Below are positions 1 through 8,720 of a stretch of 64,000 bases of DNA, in pieces (position 1 is the stretch's first letter; each line of letters starts with the position of its first letter). Source of the stretch: Nocardia paucivorans NBRC 100373 (GTDB lineage Bacteria; Actinomycetota; Actinomycetes; Mycobacteriales; Mycobacteriaceae); NCBI RefSeq assembly GCF_000308675.1, contig NZ_BAGE01000052.1, forward strand, positions 124,001 to 188,000. The letters run 5' to 3'. The notes below the pieces were generated by a model that saw nothing but the letters and a program-made list of their open reading frames with translations, ran no database searches and was not told the DNA's origin. The position numbers were made by a program, and so were the translations under genes.

Positions 1-975
1 CAGTGTCGAAATGATTTTCGCGGTCGATCCGATGGATTCCGGTGGTTGCGCATTCATGAGGAGGGTCGGCTGTTTCACCCCGGCCAGGACTTTCCGCCAG
101 GCATGGATGGCGTTCTCGCGATCCTGGCGGGAAAGCCACTGTAGATAGTCGTCGTATGGGTCGGCAGGAGTGTCCGGCGCCGCTTCTTCCGGGGCGTTGT
201 ACAGCAACGTCAGCTCTTCGGCGAGGATTCCGGCGGACCATCCGTCCCAGAGAATATTGTTGTGGGTGACGACCAGGCGATATCGCTCAGGACCGCGCCT
301 GATGAGCAGGATTCGGAACAGCGGGGAACGGGTCGGGTCGAAACGCGACACCCGTTCGTCGCGGAGCAAGGCGTCCTCATCGACCTCCTGTTCTTCGAGG
401 TCGTGGTAGCGCCAGGGCAAGGGCATATCGGTGTCGATCTCGCGCACCCACCGCCCCTCGCTCGGGTCCATCCGAAACCGACAGCGGCAACTGGGGTGTC
501 GCCGGACGAGCTGCTGTGCGGCCGTCCGCAGCCGTGCGATGTCCAGGTCACCCGAGAGGTCGACGTAGAGCTGTACGACCTCGGTCTCCGCGCCGTAGGT
601 TCCGGCGACGTCGAGCATGTGCTGTTGTAGCGGCGACAGTGTCCGTGGCCGGTCCGCGTCCACCACCGGTCGCTCGAATCGGTCGCCGGTCGCCGGGGCG
701 GGCCGTGCGGACCTGATCGCCGCCAGGGCGGCGAGACGTTCGGGGGTGTCCTCGGTCAGCAGGTCCTCGGTCCGGATCGGTAGGCCCGCGGCCCTGGCGC
801 GCACGGTGAGCACAATGGCGCGGATACTGTCGCCGCCGAGTTCGGCGAAGCTGTCACGGGGGTCGACAGTGGGGAGCTCGAGTACTGCGGCGAACAGCTC
901 GCACAATAGGGTTTCCGGTGTTTCGCCTACCGATTCCGAGCGGGAATCACCACCATTACCGGTGTTGTGAGCCAT
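1..975 (-). CDS. NRPS, carrier protein + condensation domain (5' part only)
   Basis: Start of a non-ribosomal peptide synthetase gene that runs off the left edge; 325 codons are visible. Residues about 18-95 form a peptidyl carrier domain with GGDSIRA (Ser50 is the phosphopantetheine site). A condensation domain begins near residue 108 (LSPLQQHM, then RHPSCRCRF). The ATG at 975 follows AGGAGAG about 12 nt upstream. The protein begins with a carrier domain and has no adenylation domain before it, so its carrier must be loaded by a partner. Oddity: the condensation core HHxxxDG reads NNILWDG (Asn239-Asn240, nt 256-261), so the catalytic His is missing while Asp244-Gly245 remain. Whether it works with the PKS cluster or belongs to a separate cluster to the left cannot be told from here. 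Family assignment is secure; activity of this C domain is doubtful. Confidence 0.88.
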   Translation of the reverse strand, partial: MAHNTGNGGDSRSESVGETPETLLCELFAAVLELPTVDPRDSFAELGGDSIRAIVLTVRARAAGLPIRTEDLLTEDTPERLAALAAIRSARPAPATGDRFERPVVDADRPRTLSPLQQHMLDVAGTYGAETEVVQLYVDLSGDLDIARLRTAAQQLVRRHPSCRCRFRMDPSEGRWVREIDTDMPLPWRYHDLEEQEVDEDALLRDERVSRFDPTRSPLFRILLIRRGPERYRLVVTHNNILWDGWSAGILAEELTLLYNAPEEAAPDTPADPYDDYLQWLSRQDRENAIHAWRKVLAGVKQPTLLMNAQPPESIGSTAKIISTL

Positions 976-1109
976 CGACGGCGCCCTCTCTCCTGGCAGA
1001 TGTCATGTCATACGGGCGATGCGGCCGTTTGTCCGAATATCGACACCGGACCGGCTTCGGCCACGAGGGCGCCGGCGGCTTCGCCATGGTGATCATAGGG
1101 TGAACCACC

Positions 1110-2216
1110 GTGATTCCGATCGGTTCCTCCGAGCCCATGTCTTCCTACCTCGTCATCGATCTCACGCAGGTGCGCGACAACTACTGCGCACTGCGATCCG
1201 CCTTGCCCACGGCACGAATCCGCTTCGCGGTCAAGGCCGCTCCGATATCGGAGGTCATACGGCTACTCGCCGACGAGGGCGCGGAGTTCGATGTCGCCGG
1301 TGTCGGCGAGATCGAACAGTGCCTGGGGCTGGGTATCGACCCGGCTGCCATGTGTTACGGCAATCCGATCAAGAAGGCGTCCCATATCGCCACCGCTTAT
1401 GCGGCGGGGGTGCGCCGGTATGTCTTCGACACCGAGGACGAGTTGAATCGTATTGCCGTCCACGCTCCGGGCGCGGAGGTCGAGTGTCGGTTTCTGGCAT
1501 CGGTACCGCGGGCGCGGGTGGCGTTCGGCGCCAAATTCGGTTGTGCGCCCGGTGAAGTGGCGCGAATGCTGGTGCGAGCACGTGATCTGGGATTGCGGGT
1601 CGTCGGGCCGTGCTTCCATGTGGGGTCACAGCAGTTGGATCCGGCCGCCTGGCGGATCGGTATCGAGCAGGCGGGTGGTATCGCGGAAATATTGGCGAGC
1701 GAGGGAATAACGGTTTCCACCGTGAATATCGGCGGGGGTCTGCCGATCTCGTATGCCGACCCTGCTCCGGCGCCGGCCGTGGTGGGTGCGGTGATCGCCA
1801 CCGCGGCGGGGCGATATCTTCCGGACGGTGTCGATCTGGTGGTGGAACCCGGCCGAGCCCTGGCCGGCAGCGCCGGGGTGATCCACACCGAGGTCGTGGC
1901 CGTGCGCACGGCACCGAATGGGCGGCGCTGGGTGTATCTGGATATCGGCCGCTACAGCGGATTGATCGATACCGACTACATCGACTATCGAATCGAGACG
2001 GATCGGGATGGTGATCCCGCGGACGAGGCGGTACTTGCCGGTCCGACCTGTCGACAAACCGATGTGCTCCATCGGTGCAGACCTGTCCTTCTGCCGATCA
2101 CGCTGCGCGCCGGTGATTCCGTGCGAATCCGCGATACCGGCGCCTATACAGCGAGTTTTTCCTCGGTGTTCTTCAACGGCTTTCCGCCTTTGGCGGTCCG
2201 GGTCGTCGGCGCGTGA
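1110..2216 (+). CDS. PLP-dependent decarboxylase, ornithine/diaminopimelate (fold III) family
   Basis: 368 aa, the usual length for short bacterial fold-III (alanine racemase-like) amino-acid decarboxylases. FAVKA carries the PLP lysine (Lys42). HVGSQ (170-174), the glycine loop NIGGG (206-210) and EPGR (246-249) are the phosphate/substrate motifs, and GPTCRQTD (311-318) holds the catalytic Cys314. In the common form this last motif is CDxxD; here the residue after Cys is Arg, which may alter substrate choice. The start is GTG at 1110, with AGGG about 9 nt upstream; an ATG at 1137 has a weaker ribosome site. It is divergent from the NRPS gene with 134 bp between, so the two may share a promoter region and the enzyme may supply an amine to that pathway (inference). 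The substrate (Orn, Lys, Arg or other) cannot be read from sequence. Confidence 0.85.
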   Translation: MIPIGSSEPMSSYLVIDLTQVRDNYCALRSALPTARIRFAVKAAPISEVIRLLADEGAEFDVAGVGEIEQCLGLGIDPAAMCYGNPIKKASHIATAYAAGVRRYVFDTEDELNRIAVHAPGAEVECRFLASVPRARVAFGAKFGCAPGEVARMLVRARDLGLRVVGPCFHVGSQQLDPAAWRIGIEQAGGIAEILASEGITVSTVNIGGGLPISYADPAPAPAVVGAVIATAAGRYLPDGVDLVVEPGRALAGSAGVIHTEVVAVRTAPNGRRWVYLDIGRYSGLIDTDYIDYRIETDRDGDPADEAVLAGPTCRQTDVLHRCRPVLLPITLRAGDSVRIRDTGAYTASFSSVFFNGFPPLAVRVVGA

Positions 2217-2367
2217 CGCGGTTGTCACGCACCGACGACCGCTACGGCCCGGATCTGCGAGAGGTATCCGCGCAAGTTCGGGCGCGGTGGCCTCCGATTC
2301 CGTAGGATGCGGCCGTGAACGGCTTCCGGGCGCACGAATTCCGCTCGCACCCGAGCAAGGAAGTGAC

Positions 2368-3048
2368 ATGGGAATCTCTCGGGTGACATCGACACGGCTC
2401 GACCGATTCGATCGGACCGCATTCGACGATGCCCTGTCGTTCGTGCGCGGCGCCGAGGTCGAAACCGTTCTCGCTGCCATGGTTCCGCGACTGACCGGAC
2501 GGCAACGGGCAGCGGTGGCGGCACACACCGTCGTGGCGCACACGGCCGCCCTGGTCTTCCCCGCGACGCTCGAGGCCTTGGTCGCCGAACTGCGCGGTCT
2601 GGGCCTGGCCGTCGGCGCGCCGATTCCGAGTGTGGTGGTCCGCGACCGGCTCGGTCAACGCTACGCTCTGGACATCGGATCCCTGAATGTCACCATATTT
2701 CACGTGCGCGAGCACGCGGACATCACCGGATCTCCCACGGTCGAGTTGTTCGCTCTGCTCGTGGCCGCCGGCGGGAATTCGGCCCGGATCGTGGACCGTG
2801 AGCGCTCGGAGCGCAACGAGTCGCATATCGCGTTGCAGCTCGCCCCAACCGACCATGCCACCGCCGCGGAAATGACCGCGCTGCTGCTCGAACACGGTGG
2901 ACTGTTACCCGATGGCGGCGGATACAACTCGTTCGAGGACTGCACGAGTTTGTATTTCCGCTCTCCGCGCACCGACGGGCCGCTGCCCTATCGACGGTTG
3001 GAGTTACGCGTTCGCGGCCGAATGCCGACCGACGAACGACAACCGTGA
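2368..3048 (+). CDS. Hypothetical protein, 226 aa
   Basis: Not recognised. The reading frame is open much further upstream, but the ATG at 2368 has a clear AAGGAAG ribosome site and lies 151 bp after the decarboxylase stop, so the upstream extension is probably not translated. The protein is soluble, with no signal peptide or membrane helix. It has a helical first third rich in Ala and Val, then alternating charged strands. It may be co-transcribed with the decarboxylase. It has too few Cys or His in clusters to suggest a metal enzyme, and no nucleotide-binding loop is visible. Confidence 0.65.
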   Translation: MGISRVTSTRLDRFDRTAFDDALSFVRGAEVETVLAAMVPRLTGRQRAAVAAHTVVAHTAALVFPATLEALVAELRGLGLAVGAPIPSVVVRDRLGQRYALDIGSLNVTIFHVREHADITGSPTVELFALLVAAGGNSARIVDRERSERNESHIALQLAPTDHATAAEMTALLLEHGGLLPDGGGYNSFEDCTSLYFRSPRTDGPLPYRRLELRVRGRMPTDERQP

Positions 3049-3342
3049 CCGGCCGTGTAACCGGGAGAGCCGAGCCCGAGTCGGCTCGAATATTCGGTTG
3101 CCGGCGGAGCGGATACGGCGTTGAGTAACGGCGAACGCATCCGTCACGAGAAAAGCTCTTCGATATGAACACCGGTGAGAACATCGAACGTCCGGACCTG
3201 ACCGCGTGGCGCCGCCGACACGAGATACGGCGCTCGAATGCCGCCAGGCCCGTGAAATCCGGCCGCGCCTACCAACGGAAACCGAAACACGAACAGGACA
3301 GAAGAAAACGCGACGCCTGATCGGCGTCGCGTTCGCGCGGGC
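3049..3342. other. Intergenic stretch between convergent genes
   Basis: About 290 bp with no convincing coding frame. The only structure seen is the hairpin terminator at 3301-3333 serving the minus-strand gene to its right. Confidence 0.6.
3301..3333 (-). terminator. Rho-independent terminator of the SDR/catalase-like operon
   Basis: Perfect 11-bp inverted repeat (3307-3317 and 3323-3333) with a 5-nt loop. On the minus strand it is followed directly by a T-rich run (complement of 3301-3308). It sits just downstream of the minus-strand gene ending at 3343. Confidence 0.75.
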
Positions 3343-4020
3343 TCAGGTCTCCTCACCACGCCCGTGGCGGCTGCCGGTATAGGCGAGTTCCCGAACCCGC
3401 GCGACGAAGTTCGGGACGAGACCGACCTCCGGCGGATGATTGAGCATGGGGTCGAAGAAGTCGGTGCGGTATTCGCCGGGTTCGGCGGGGCGCAATGCCA
3501 GCTCACCGATGGCGCCCGGTGCGGAGGCCAGACCCGCGGCCTTCAGCTCGAACAGGGCCATGTGCTCGCGCAGATGTTCCTCCATTGCCTCCAACGAGGG
3601 CGTGTCGGGCTGGTCGGAAGCCGGTTCGGCGAAGATCCAGGCCAGGCCGGCGTCACCGAGTCGGTAGGGCAGCAGGGTGCCGTAGCGGGCGCTTCGCCAG
3701 CCGCGGGCGACCGTGAGCGCGAGGCGGGTGATATTGCCCTGTCCGGTGGTGGCCAGGGCGAAATCCCACGGATTGTCGTCGCGGTCGAGGATGCGGATGG
3801 CGAGACCGAGAACATCGGGTATACCGTCCGGGAGGCCGGTTCCCTTCGAGAGGCGCCCGATCACCGCCCGATCCCCGGAACCGAACAGCGGTTCGAAGGC
3901 GGGCACGGCACGGAAACGGCCCGCGAGTTCTATCCCGTTGGGGTGGAAGACCCGTGCGTGTCGGACGCGCGCGAGCACGTCGAAGACACTTGTCACCACG
4001 GCGGAGGCTGGATCAGGCAT
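3343..4020 (-). CDS. Catalase-superfamily-like protein
   Basis: 225 aa. The stretch with FHPNGIELAGRF, then SKGTGLPDGIPDVLGLAIRI and WDFALATTG, resembles the core of heme catalases and their small relatives, which keep the His-Gly region and the long beta barrel but lack the rest of a 480-aa catalase. Proteins of this kind are often labelled only as hypothetical or 'phosphodiesterase'. The start chosen is ATG 4020, because AAAGGA lies 5 nt upstream and ATGCCTGA overlaps the stop of the preceding dehydrogenase gene by 8 nt, a sign of translational coupling. The frame is open to 4074 but that region lies inside the neighbour. Whether it binds heme is not shown. It ends just before a strong terminator. 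Confidence 0.6.
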   Translation of the reverse strand: MPDPASAVVTSVFDVLARVRHARVFHPNGIELAGRFRAVPAFEPLFGSGDRAVIGRLSKGTGLPDGIPDVLGLAIRILDRDDNPWDFALATTGQGNITRLALTVARGWRSARYGTLLPYRLGDAGLAWIFAEPASDQPDTPSLEAMEEHLREHMALFELKAAGLASAPGAIGELALRPAEPGEYRTDFFDPMLNHPPEVGLVPNFVARVRELAYTGSRHGRGEET

Positions 4021-4891
4021 CGGAATCCTTTCGGCAGGAGGTTTCGGCGGAACGCCCGGAATCGCCCGGGTCACGCCATTCGTCGCTGTCGACCAGTTGG
4101 CCGGCCTGCGGTCCCATGAGCAGCATGCCGCCGTCGACGACGAGCGACGCCCCGGTCATATATCCGGAGGCGGGCATGGCCAGAAACGCCACCACGGATG
4201 CGACCTCGTCGGCGTGACCGGGACGTCCCAGCGGCACTCCCGGTCGGGGCCGGGTACGCGGGTCGACGTCCTCCTGCCCGGTCATCGGGGTGGAGATCTC
4301 GCCCGGAGCAACCGAGTTCACGGTGATGTTGTGCTCGGCCAGTTCCAGCGCCAACACTTTGGTGAGCGCGCCGAGCCCGGCCTTGGCGGCGCAGTAGGGG
4401 GCGGCCCCCACTTTCGGCGCATGTTCGTGCACGCTGGTGATATTGATGATCCGCCCGCCGCGACCGGCATCGATCATGTGTTTCGCGGCGCGCTGCGCGC
4501 ACAGGAACGCTCCGTCGAGGTCGACCGACAGCACATGGCGCCAGGTGTCGTAGTCCATGTCCATCGCCTTCTGCGCCGAGCCGGTGCCGGCACAGTTCAC
4601 CAGGACGTCCAGCCCGCCCAGTTCCTCGGCGAGTTCGTCGATGACGGCCGCGCCGGTCGGCAGGTCGTCCAGGTCGAGGCGGCGGACCGCGGGGATCGCG
4701 CCGCGTTCCCGTACCAGTTCGGCGGTGTGGGCGGCGCCCGCCTCGTCCGAGTGGTAGGTGATTCCCACGTCCACGCCGCCACCGGCCAGTGCCACGGCGA
4801 TCGAGCGCCCGATGCCCGAATCGGAGCCGGTTACCACGGCGCGCATCGTGGGATTGATGCGTTCTTTCGGTAGGGGAGCGATAGTCGGCAT
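4013..4891 (-). CDS. Short-chain dehydrogenase/reductase
   Basis: 292 aa classical SDR. It has TGSDSGIG for NAD(P) binding near the N-terminus, NCAG in place of NNAG, catalytic Ser in NITS and YCAAK for Tyr and Lys. The VAPGEISTPM segment is typical of the glucose 1-dehydrogenase / 3-oxoacyl reductase-like group. It has about 15 extra residues before the Rossmann fold; a second possible start is ATG 4846 (MRAVVTG). A hydrophilic tail of about 30 aa follows the usual VDGG end. First gene of a two-gene operon with the catalase-like protein. The substrate is unknown; the context suggests general or stress metabolism rather than the polyketide cluster. Confidence 0.85.
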   Translation of the reverse strand: MPTIAPLPKERINPTMRAVVTGSDSGIGRSIAVALAGGGVDVGITYHSDEAGAAHTAELVRERGAIPAVRRLDLDDLPTGAAVIDELAEELGGLDVLVNCAGTGSAQKAMDMDYDTWRHVLSVDLDGAFLCAQRAAKHMIDAGRGGRIINITSVHEHAPKVGAAPYCAAKAGLGALTKVLALELAEHNITVNSVAPGEISTPMTGQEDVDPRTRPRPGVPLGRPGHADEVASVVAFLAMPASGYMTGASLVVDGGMLLMGPQAGQLVDSDEWRDPGDSGRSAETSCRKDSDA

Positions 4892-5064
4892 ATCGCTCGG
4901 CTACCCGGTCGCGGCGAAGTGACACCGGATAATGCCGCCACATCCGATGGTCGACGCGACAGCGGAAGTTCACCACCGGCGAGGTGATCGGTGGCCCGTC
5001 GGCGGGTCACGGACGAACCGTGCCCGCCGACGGCCGATGAGAACGCGAACACCAGGAGGAACAC

Positions 5065-5259
5065 CTAGGAGACGGCCTCGCTGATGGCGTTCGGCCCCTC
5101 GTAGAGGCCGTCGGGCAGTTCACTGAGGAGGTCGAGCACATTGTCGTCGGCTCCGTTCGCCTCCGCCGTGAAGATGATCTCATCCCGATCGCACGGGTAA
5201 TCGATACCGCCGAGGAACTTCTGGATCTGAACCGGACTGATCTGGCTCATGAGATTCAC
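5065..5259 (-). CDS. DUF2795 protein
   Basis: 64 aa. It matches the small actinobacterial DUF2795 family: a helix, then IDYPCDRDEIIFTAEANGADDNVLDLLSELPDGLYEGP, in which GAD, LPD and the Tyr are the conserved points (quoted in parts: IDYPCDRDEI, ANGADDNVLD, LLSELPDGLY). The role is unknown; such genes are common near stress proteins. The start is probably GTG 5259 with AAGGAG 4 nt upstream; ATG 5250 is the alternative. It stands alone between two divergent genes. Confidence 0.8.
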   Translation of the reverse strand: MNLMSQISPVQIQKFLGGIDYPCDRDEIIFTAEANGADDNVLDLLSELPDGLYEGPNAISEAVS

Positions 5260-5534
5260 ACAGCTCCTTCCTGGATTCGATTCGCTCGGGCCCCCGGTCG
5301 GGGTCGGGGGCAGATGGACATCGGCCGCTTACCCCATTCGCATTCGCCGAACCCGATTCGCGGAAACGAAATCGATGAGCGGCGATACCGGCGACGTTTG
5401 CCCCGATAGGCCCGGGGTAGCCGCTGAGCGATCGAGCCCGGCGATGAAACGTTCCGCGTTCACGACGATTTCCCGCACAGCGGACGATCCACGTGTCGGG
5501 CGCGGAGACAGTCGAGCCTGGAAGGTGGCGAGGT
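5260..5534. other. Divergent intergenic region
   Basis: 275 bp between the DUF2795 gene (leftward) and the alcohol dehydrogenase gene (rightward). It must hold the promoters of both. I see no strong -35/-10 pair or riboswitch-like fold. Confidence 0.4.
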
Positions 5535-6722
5535 ATGAAGGCTGTGACCTGGCAGGGCAAGCGGAATGTGGCGGTGGACGATGTCCCGGATCCGCGGATC
5601 CAGGAACCGACCGATGCGATCGTCCGGGTGACCTCCACGGCGATCTGCGGATCGGATCTACACCTGTACGAGCTGCTGGGCGCCTATATGAGCCCGGGCG
5701 ATGTGCTCGGACACGAACCGATCGGCATCGTGGAGGAGGTCGGTTCCGAGGTGCGAACACTATCGGTCGGCGACCGGGTCGTGGTGCCCTTCCAGATCAG
5801 CTGCGGCACCTGTGTGATGTGCCGGCAGGGCCTGATGACCCAGTGTGAGACCACCCAGGTGCGAGAGCACGGTTGTGGGGCGGCGTTGTTCGGTTATTCG
5901 AAGCTGTACGGACAGGTTCCGGGTGGACAGGCCGAGTACCTACGGGTGCCGCATGCGGATTTCACCCATATCCGGGTGCCCGAGGGACCCGACGACACCC
6001 GCTACCTGTTTCTGTCGGATGTGCTGCCCACCGCATGGCAGGCGGTGGAATACGCCGATGTCCCCGAGGGCGGCTCGGTGACGGTGCTGGGGTTGGGACC
6101 GATCGGTGATATGGCGGCCCGGATCGCGGCGCATCGGGGACTTCGGGTGATCGGGGTGGATCTGGTGCCCGAACGAATGGCCCGGGTCGCGGTACGCGGG
6201 ATCGAGACCATCGATCTACAGTCGGTGGACGGCGATCTGGCCGACGCCATTCGCGGCCGCACCGACGGGCGCGGCACCGACGCGGTGATCGATGCGGTCG
6301 GGATGGAGGCCCACGGGTCACCGCTGGCGGCGGTCGCCCAACGCGCGACCTCCTATCTACCCGGTGGGGTGGCCCGGCCCGCGATGAACGCCGTGAGCGT
6401 GGATCGTCTCTCCGCGCTGCACACCGCGATCGATATCGTCCGACGTGGTGGCACCATTTCGATCATCGGCGTGTACGGCGGTATGACCGACCCGATGCCC
6501 ATGCGGGTGCTTTTCGACAAACAGATCCAGTTGCGGATGGGGCAGGCCAATGTGAAGCGGTGGGCCGACGACATCATGCCGCTGCTCGAGGACGGTGATC
6601 CGCTGGGCGTGGAGAACTTCGCCACTCACCGGCTGCCGATGTCGTCGGCCCCGGACGCCTATCGGATGTTCCAGAACAAAACCGAGGGCGCGGTCAAGGT
6701 GATACTCGATCCGGCCGCCTAA
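5535..6722 (+). CDS. Zinc-dependent alcohol dehydrogenase (formaldehyde dehydrogenase-like group)
   Basis: 395 aa. It has catalytic zinc ligands Cys38 (ICGSD) and His60-Glu61 (LGHEP), the structural-zinc loop SCGTCVMCRQGLMTQC, and the Rossmann motif VLGLGPIG. The insertions around GYSKLYGQVPGGQAEY and the C-terminal MRVLFDKQIQLRMGQANVKRW segment are typical of the glutathione-independent formaldehyde dehydrogenase-like MDR group. The start at ATG 5535 has GAGG directly upstream; the frame is open from 5493. Its stop overlaps the stop of the convergent DUF3618 gene by 4 nt. It probably oxidises small alcohols or aldehydes with NAD(P); the exact substrate is unknown. Confidence 0.88.
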   Translation: MKAVTWQGKRNVAVDDVPDPRIQEPTDAIVRVTSTAICGSDLHLYELLGAYMSPGDVLGHEPIGIVEEVGSEVRTLSVGDRVVVPFQISCGTCVMCRQGLMTQCETTQVREHGCGAALFGYSKLYGQVPGGQAEYLRVPHADFTHIRVPEGPDDTRYLFLSDVLPTAWQAVEYADVPEGGSVTVLGLGPIGDMAARIAAHRGLRVIGVDLVPERMARVAVRGIETIDLQSVDGDLADAIRGRTDGRGTDAVIDAVGMEAHGSPLAAVAQRATSYLPGGVARPAMNAVSVDRLSALHTAIDIVRRGGTISIIGVYGGMTDPMPMRVLFDKQIQLRMGQANVKRWADDIMPLLEDGDPLGVENFATHRLPMSSAPDAYRMFQNKTEGAVKVILDPAA

Positions 6723-7474
6723 CGTTTGCCGGGTTTGCCGACCGCGCGACGCGCGGCCCGTTCGGCGGCTTTCGCCTTCTTCGTCCGAGCGCGTTCGGCG
6801 TCGACACGTCGCTTGGCGCTCGCCGCGAGCAGGGTGCCGGCGCCGAGCGGGGTGGTCGCGCGACTCACGAGCAGCATCCGACCGATCGGCTTCGCGGCCC
6901 GGCCGGCGATCACGAGCCGATCCCGACCGCGCCGGCGGTGTTCGGTGGCACGACGGCCATGACGATTTTCGGCGCCCCTTCGGTTCTTGCGGGATCGCCG
7001 TGCCTCGAGCCGGCGGCGTGCGCTCGCGGCCCGGCGGGTGTCCTTACCGGTCCGGCGGCCGGTCCGGTGCTCCGTGGCCCGCCGCTGTGGCATCAACCGG
7101 CGGACGAGGAACCAGCCGACCAGTGCGGCCGAGATTCCGCCGAGGAGAACCATGGGCCGCGTCCGGCCGGCCTCGGCCAATTGTCGGGTGCGGTCGGCCA
7201 CCGGGGCCGGCGTCGCCGATTCGGCACGCGCGAGCAGTCCATGAGCTCGTTCGCGAGCATGATCGGCGGTCTCGAGCGCACCGTGTTTCGCTTCCCGGGC
7301 ACGATGCCGACCCGCTTCCGCGATATCGTGCGCCTTCTCCTCGGCGCGGGCTCGGACATCGAATTTGTCGCTCAGTTCCGTGACGGTCCGACCGAGTTCT
7401 CGGCGCGTACGGTCCCGATCCTCCCGCAGCAGCTCCGCTTCGTTCTGTTCCCCGTCTCGTCCGGTGGGGGTCAT
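6719..7474 (-). CDS. DUF3618 membrane-anchored protein
   Basis: 251 aa. The N-terminal motif LREDRDRTRRELGRTVTELS followed by KFDVRARAEEK is the DUF3618 signature. A charged helical stalk (about 50-100) precedes one membrane helix (MVLLGGISAALVGWFLV, about 107-123). The C-terminal half is extremely rich in Arg, Lys and Ala, which suggests contact with nucleic acid or the inner membrane face. The start ATGA overlaps the stop of the holin-like gene by 4 nt, so the two are translated together. The family is often found with DUF1469/holin-like proteins, as here. Function unknown. Confidence 0.8.
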   Translation of the reverse strand: MTPTGRDGEQNEAELLREDRDRTRRELGRTVTELSDKFDVRARAEEKAHDIAEAGRHRAREAKHGALETADHARERAHGLLARAESATPAPVADRTRQLAEAGRTRPMVLLGGISAALVGWFLVRRLMPQRRATEHRTGRRTGKDTRRAASARRRLEARRSRKNRRGAENRHGRRATEHRRRGRDRLVIAGRAAKPIGRMLLVSRATTPLGAGTLLAASAKRRVDAERARTKKAKAAERAARRAVGKPGKR

Positions 7475-7914
7475 GATCGCCTCCCGCTCGTAATGGTTTT
7501 CAGGTCGGTGCGCACGTCTTCGACAGCCCCGCTCGGTATCGGCGGTGCGGCCTCGGTGACGTTCTTCTTGCCCATCAGCCCCAGCGCCCCCGCCACCGCC
7601 AGCAATACCGCTCCGACGATCAGCGCGGATGCCCAGGCAGGCAGGACCAGGGCCAAGGCCAGCACGGCGGCGGCGATCAACGCCCCGCCGCCGTAGAACG
7701 CGAGCACCGCCGCCGCGCCGGCCAGCCCCGCGCCCTTGGCGATCCCCTTCGTTTTGTCCATCGTTTCGATCCGGGCCAACCGGATCTCGTCACGCAGCAG
7801 CCGGCCGAGCTGGGTGGTGGCGTCGTCGACGAGTTCGGCGATCGAACGTTTGTCCCCCGCGGCGGTCCCGTCGACGCGGTGCGCCCCCTCATACCTGTGT
7901 GCCATGTTGACCAT
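7471..7914 (-). CDS. Holin-superfamily III / DUF1469-like membrane protein
   Basis: 147 aa. A cytoplasmic N-terminal segment with SIAELVDDATTQLGRLLRDEIRLARIE matches the actinobacterial 'holin-X' (DUF1469, phage holin superfamily III) family. Two membrane helices follow (about 62-85 and 90-115). ATG 7914 has AGGG 8 nt upstream; ATG 7905 is possible. First gene of the pair with DUF3618. Such proteins are chromosomal and not evidence for a prophage; no other phage gene is near. Confidence 0.8.
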   Translation of the reverse strand: MVNMAHRYEGAHRVDGTAAGDKRSIAELVDDATTQLGRLLRDEIRLARIETMDKTKGIAKGAGLAGAAAVLAFYGGGALIAAAVLALALVLPAWASALIVGAVLLAVAGALGLMGKKNVTEAAPPIPSGAVEDVRTDLKTITSGRRS

Positions 7915-8011
7915 GGTGGTTCCCTAAGTTTGTCGGTGTCTGGGGTTGGTGGCCTGGATGCCCTGAGCGGGCGTGGGGTGCGGCCCGCCGATCCGCGACG
8001 GGCCGAAACCG

Positions 8012-8494
8012 CTACTCGATGATTCCGGGCTGCCGACCGGACAGGCCGGTACTCGGCCGCACGTGCCTCGGCAGGAAGGCACCCAGGGCGATCATCCCGA
8101 CGCCGAGACCGAAATGCAGCCAGTCGTCGGCGGTGTCGAGCGGGACGAAATTGGCATCGCTGTGCTTGTCGACGACCAGGCCGTAGATCCACAGCAACAG
8201 GTAGATCGCGCCGCCGACGATGAGGAACAGGCGGGACGCGGCCGCACCGGCGGCGACGACCAGACCCACGATGCCGAAGAGCACGTGTACGAGGTTGTGC
8301 AGCACCGAGACCTGGAACAACCCCAGCAGCTGGGCCTCGGAACGGTGACCTGCCCAATCGAGGGTGTCGTAATCGGTGGTGATACCGGGAATGAAGCCCG
8401 CCACGCCGACCAGGAGAAACACCGCACCGACCGCCAAGGCGGCCAACTGCACCGGCGAGCGCATCGTCACTGCGTTGCTAGAGCGGTTCGACAC
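8012..8494 (-). CDS. DUF4383 membrane protein
   Basis: 160 aa with four predicted membrane helices and the DUF4383 features: an early hydrophobic helix, then GITTDYDTLDWAG, FQVSVLHNLVHVLFGIVGL and a final DTADDWLHFGLGVGM. The start chosen is GTG 8494 because AAAGGA lies 9 nt upstream. The frame is open further, but the upstream part overlaps the divergent NADH dehydrogenase promoter region and looks non-coding. Function unknown; common in actinobacteria next to stress-related genes. Confidence 0.82.
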   Translation of the reverse strand: MSNRSSNAVTMRSPVQLAALAVGAVFLLVGVAGFIPGITTDYDTLDWAGHRSEAQLLGLFQVSVLHNLVHVLFGIVGLVVAAGAAASRLFLIVGGAIYLLLWIYGLVVDKHSDANFVPLDTADDWLHFGLGVGMIALGAFLPRHVRPSTGLSGRQPGIIE

Positions 8495-8720
8495 GAGAGT
8501 TCGTCCTTTCGTCTCACGCGGCTGCCGCCGCGGCCTGTTCCACAGCGCAATCTCGGACGTGGGCCGGGTGCCCGCAGATGTGATCGACAAACCTGCTCGC
8601 GGGGCGAAATCGCCCCCGGACCGGGCGTCCTGCAACCGCCCGCCGAAACCGTTTCCCCGTTTGCACGGCCCGAACACGGGTAGTCCGGGCGGAACGACCG
8701 ATGTCGAAAGGGGAATCCAT

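Noticed and set aside
2008..2367. N-terminal extension of the unknown 226-aa protein
   Set aside because: It overlaps the end of the decarboxylase gene in another frame, and the ATG at 2368 has a good ribosome site.
7471..7914. Prophage remnant suggested by a holin-like protein
   Set aside because: The family is a common chromosomal one in actinobacteria, and no capsid, integrase, lysin or attachment repeat lies near.
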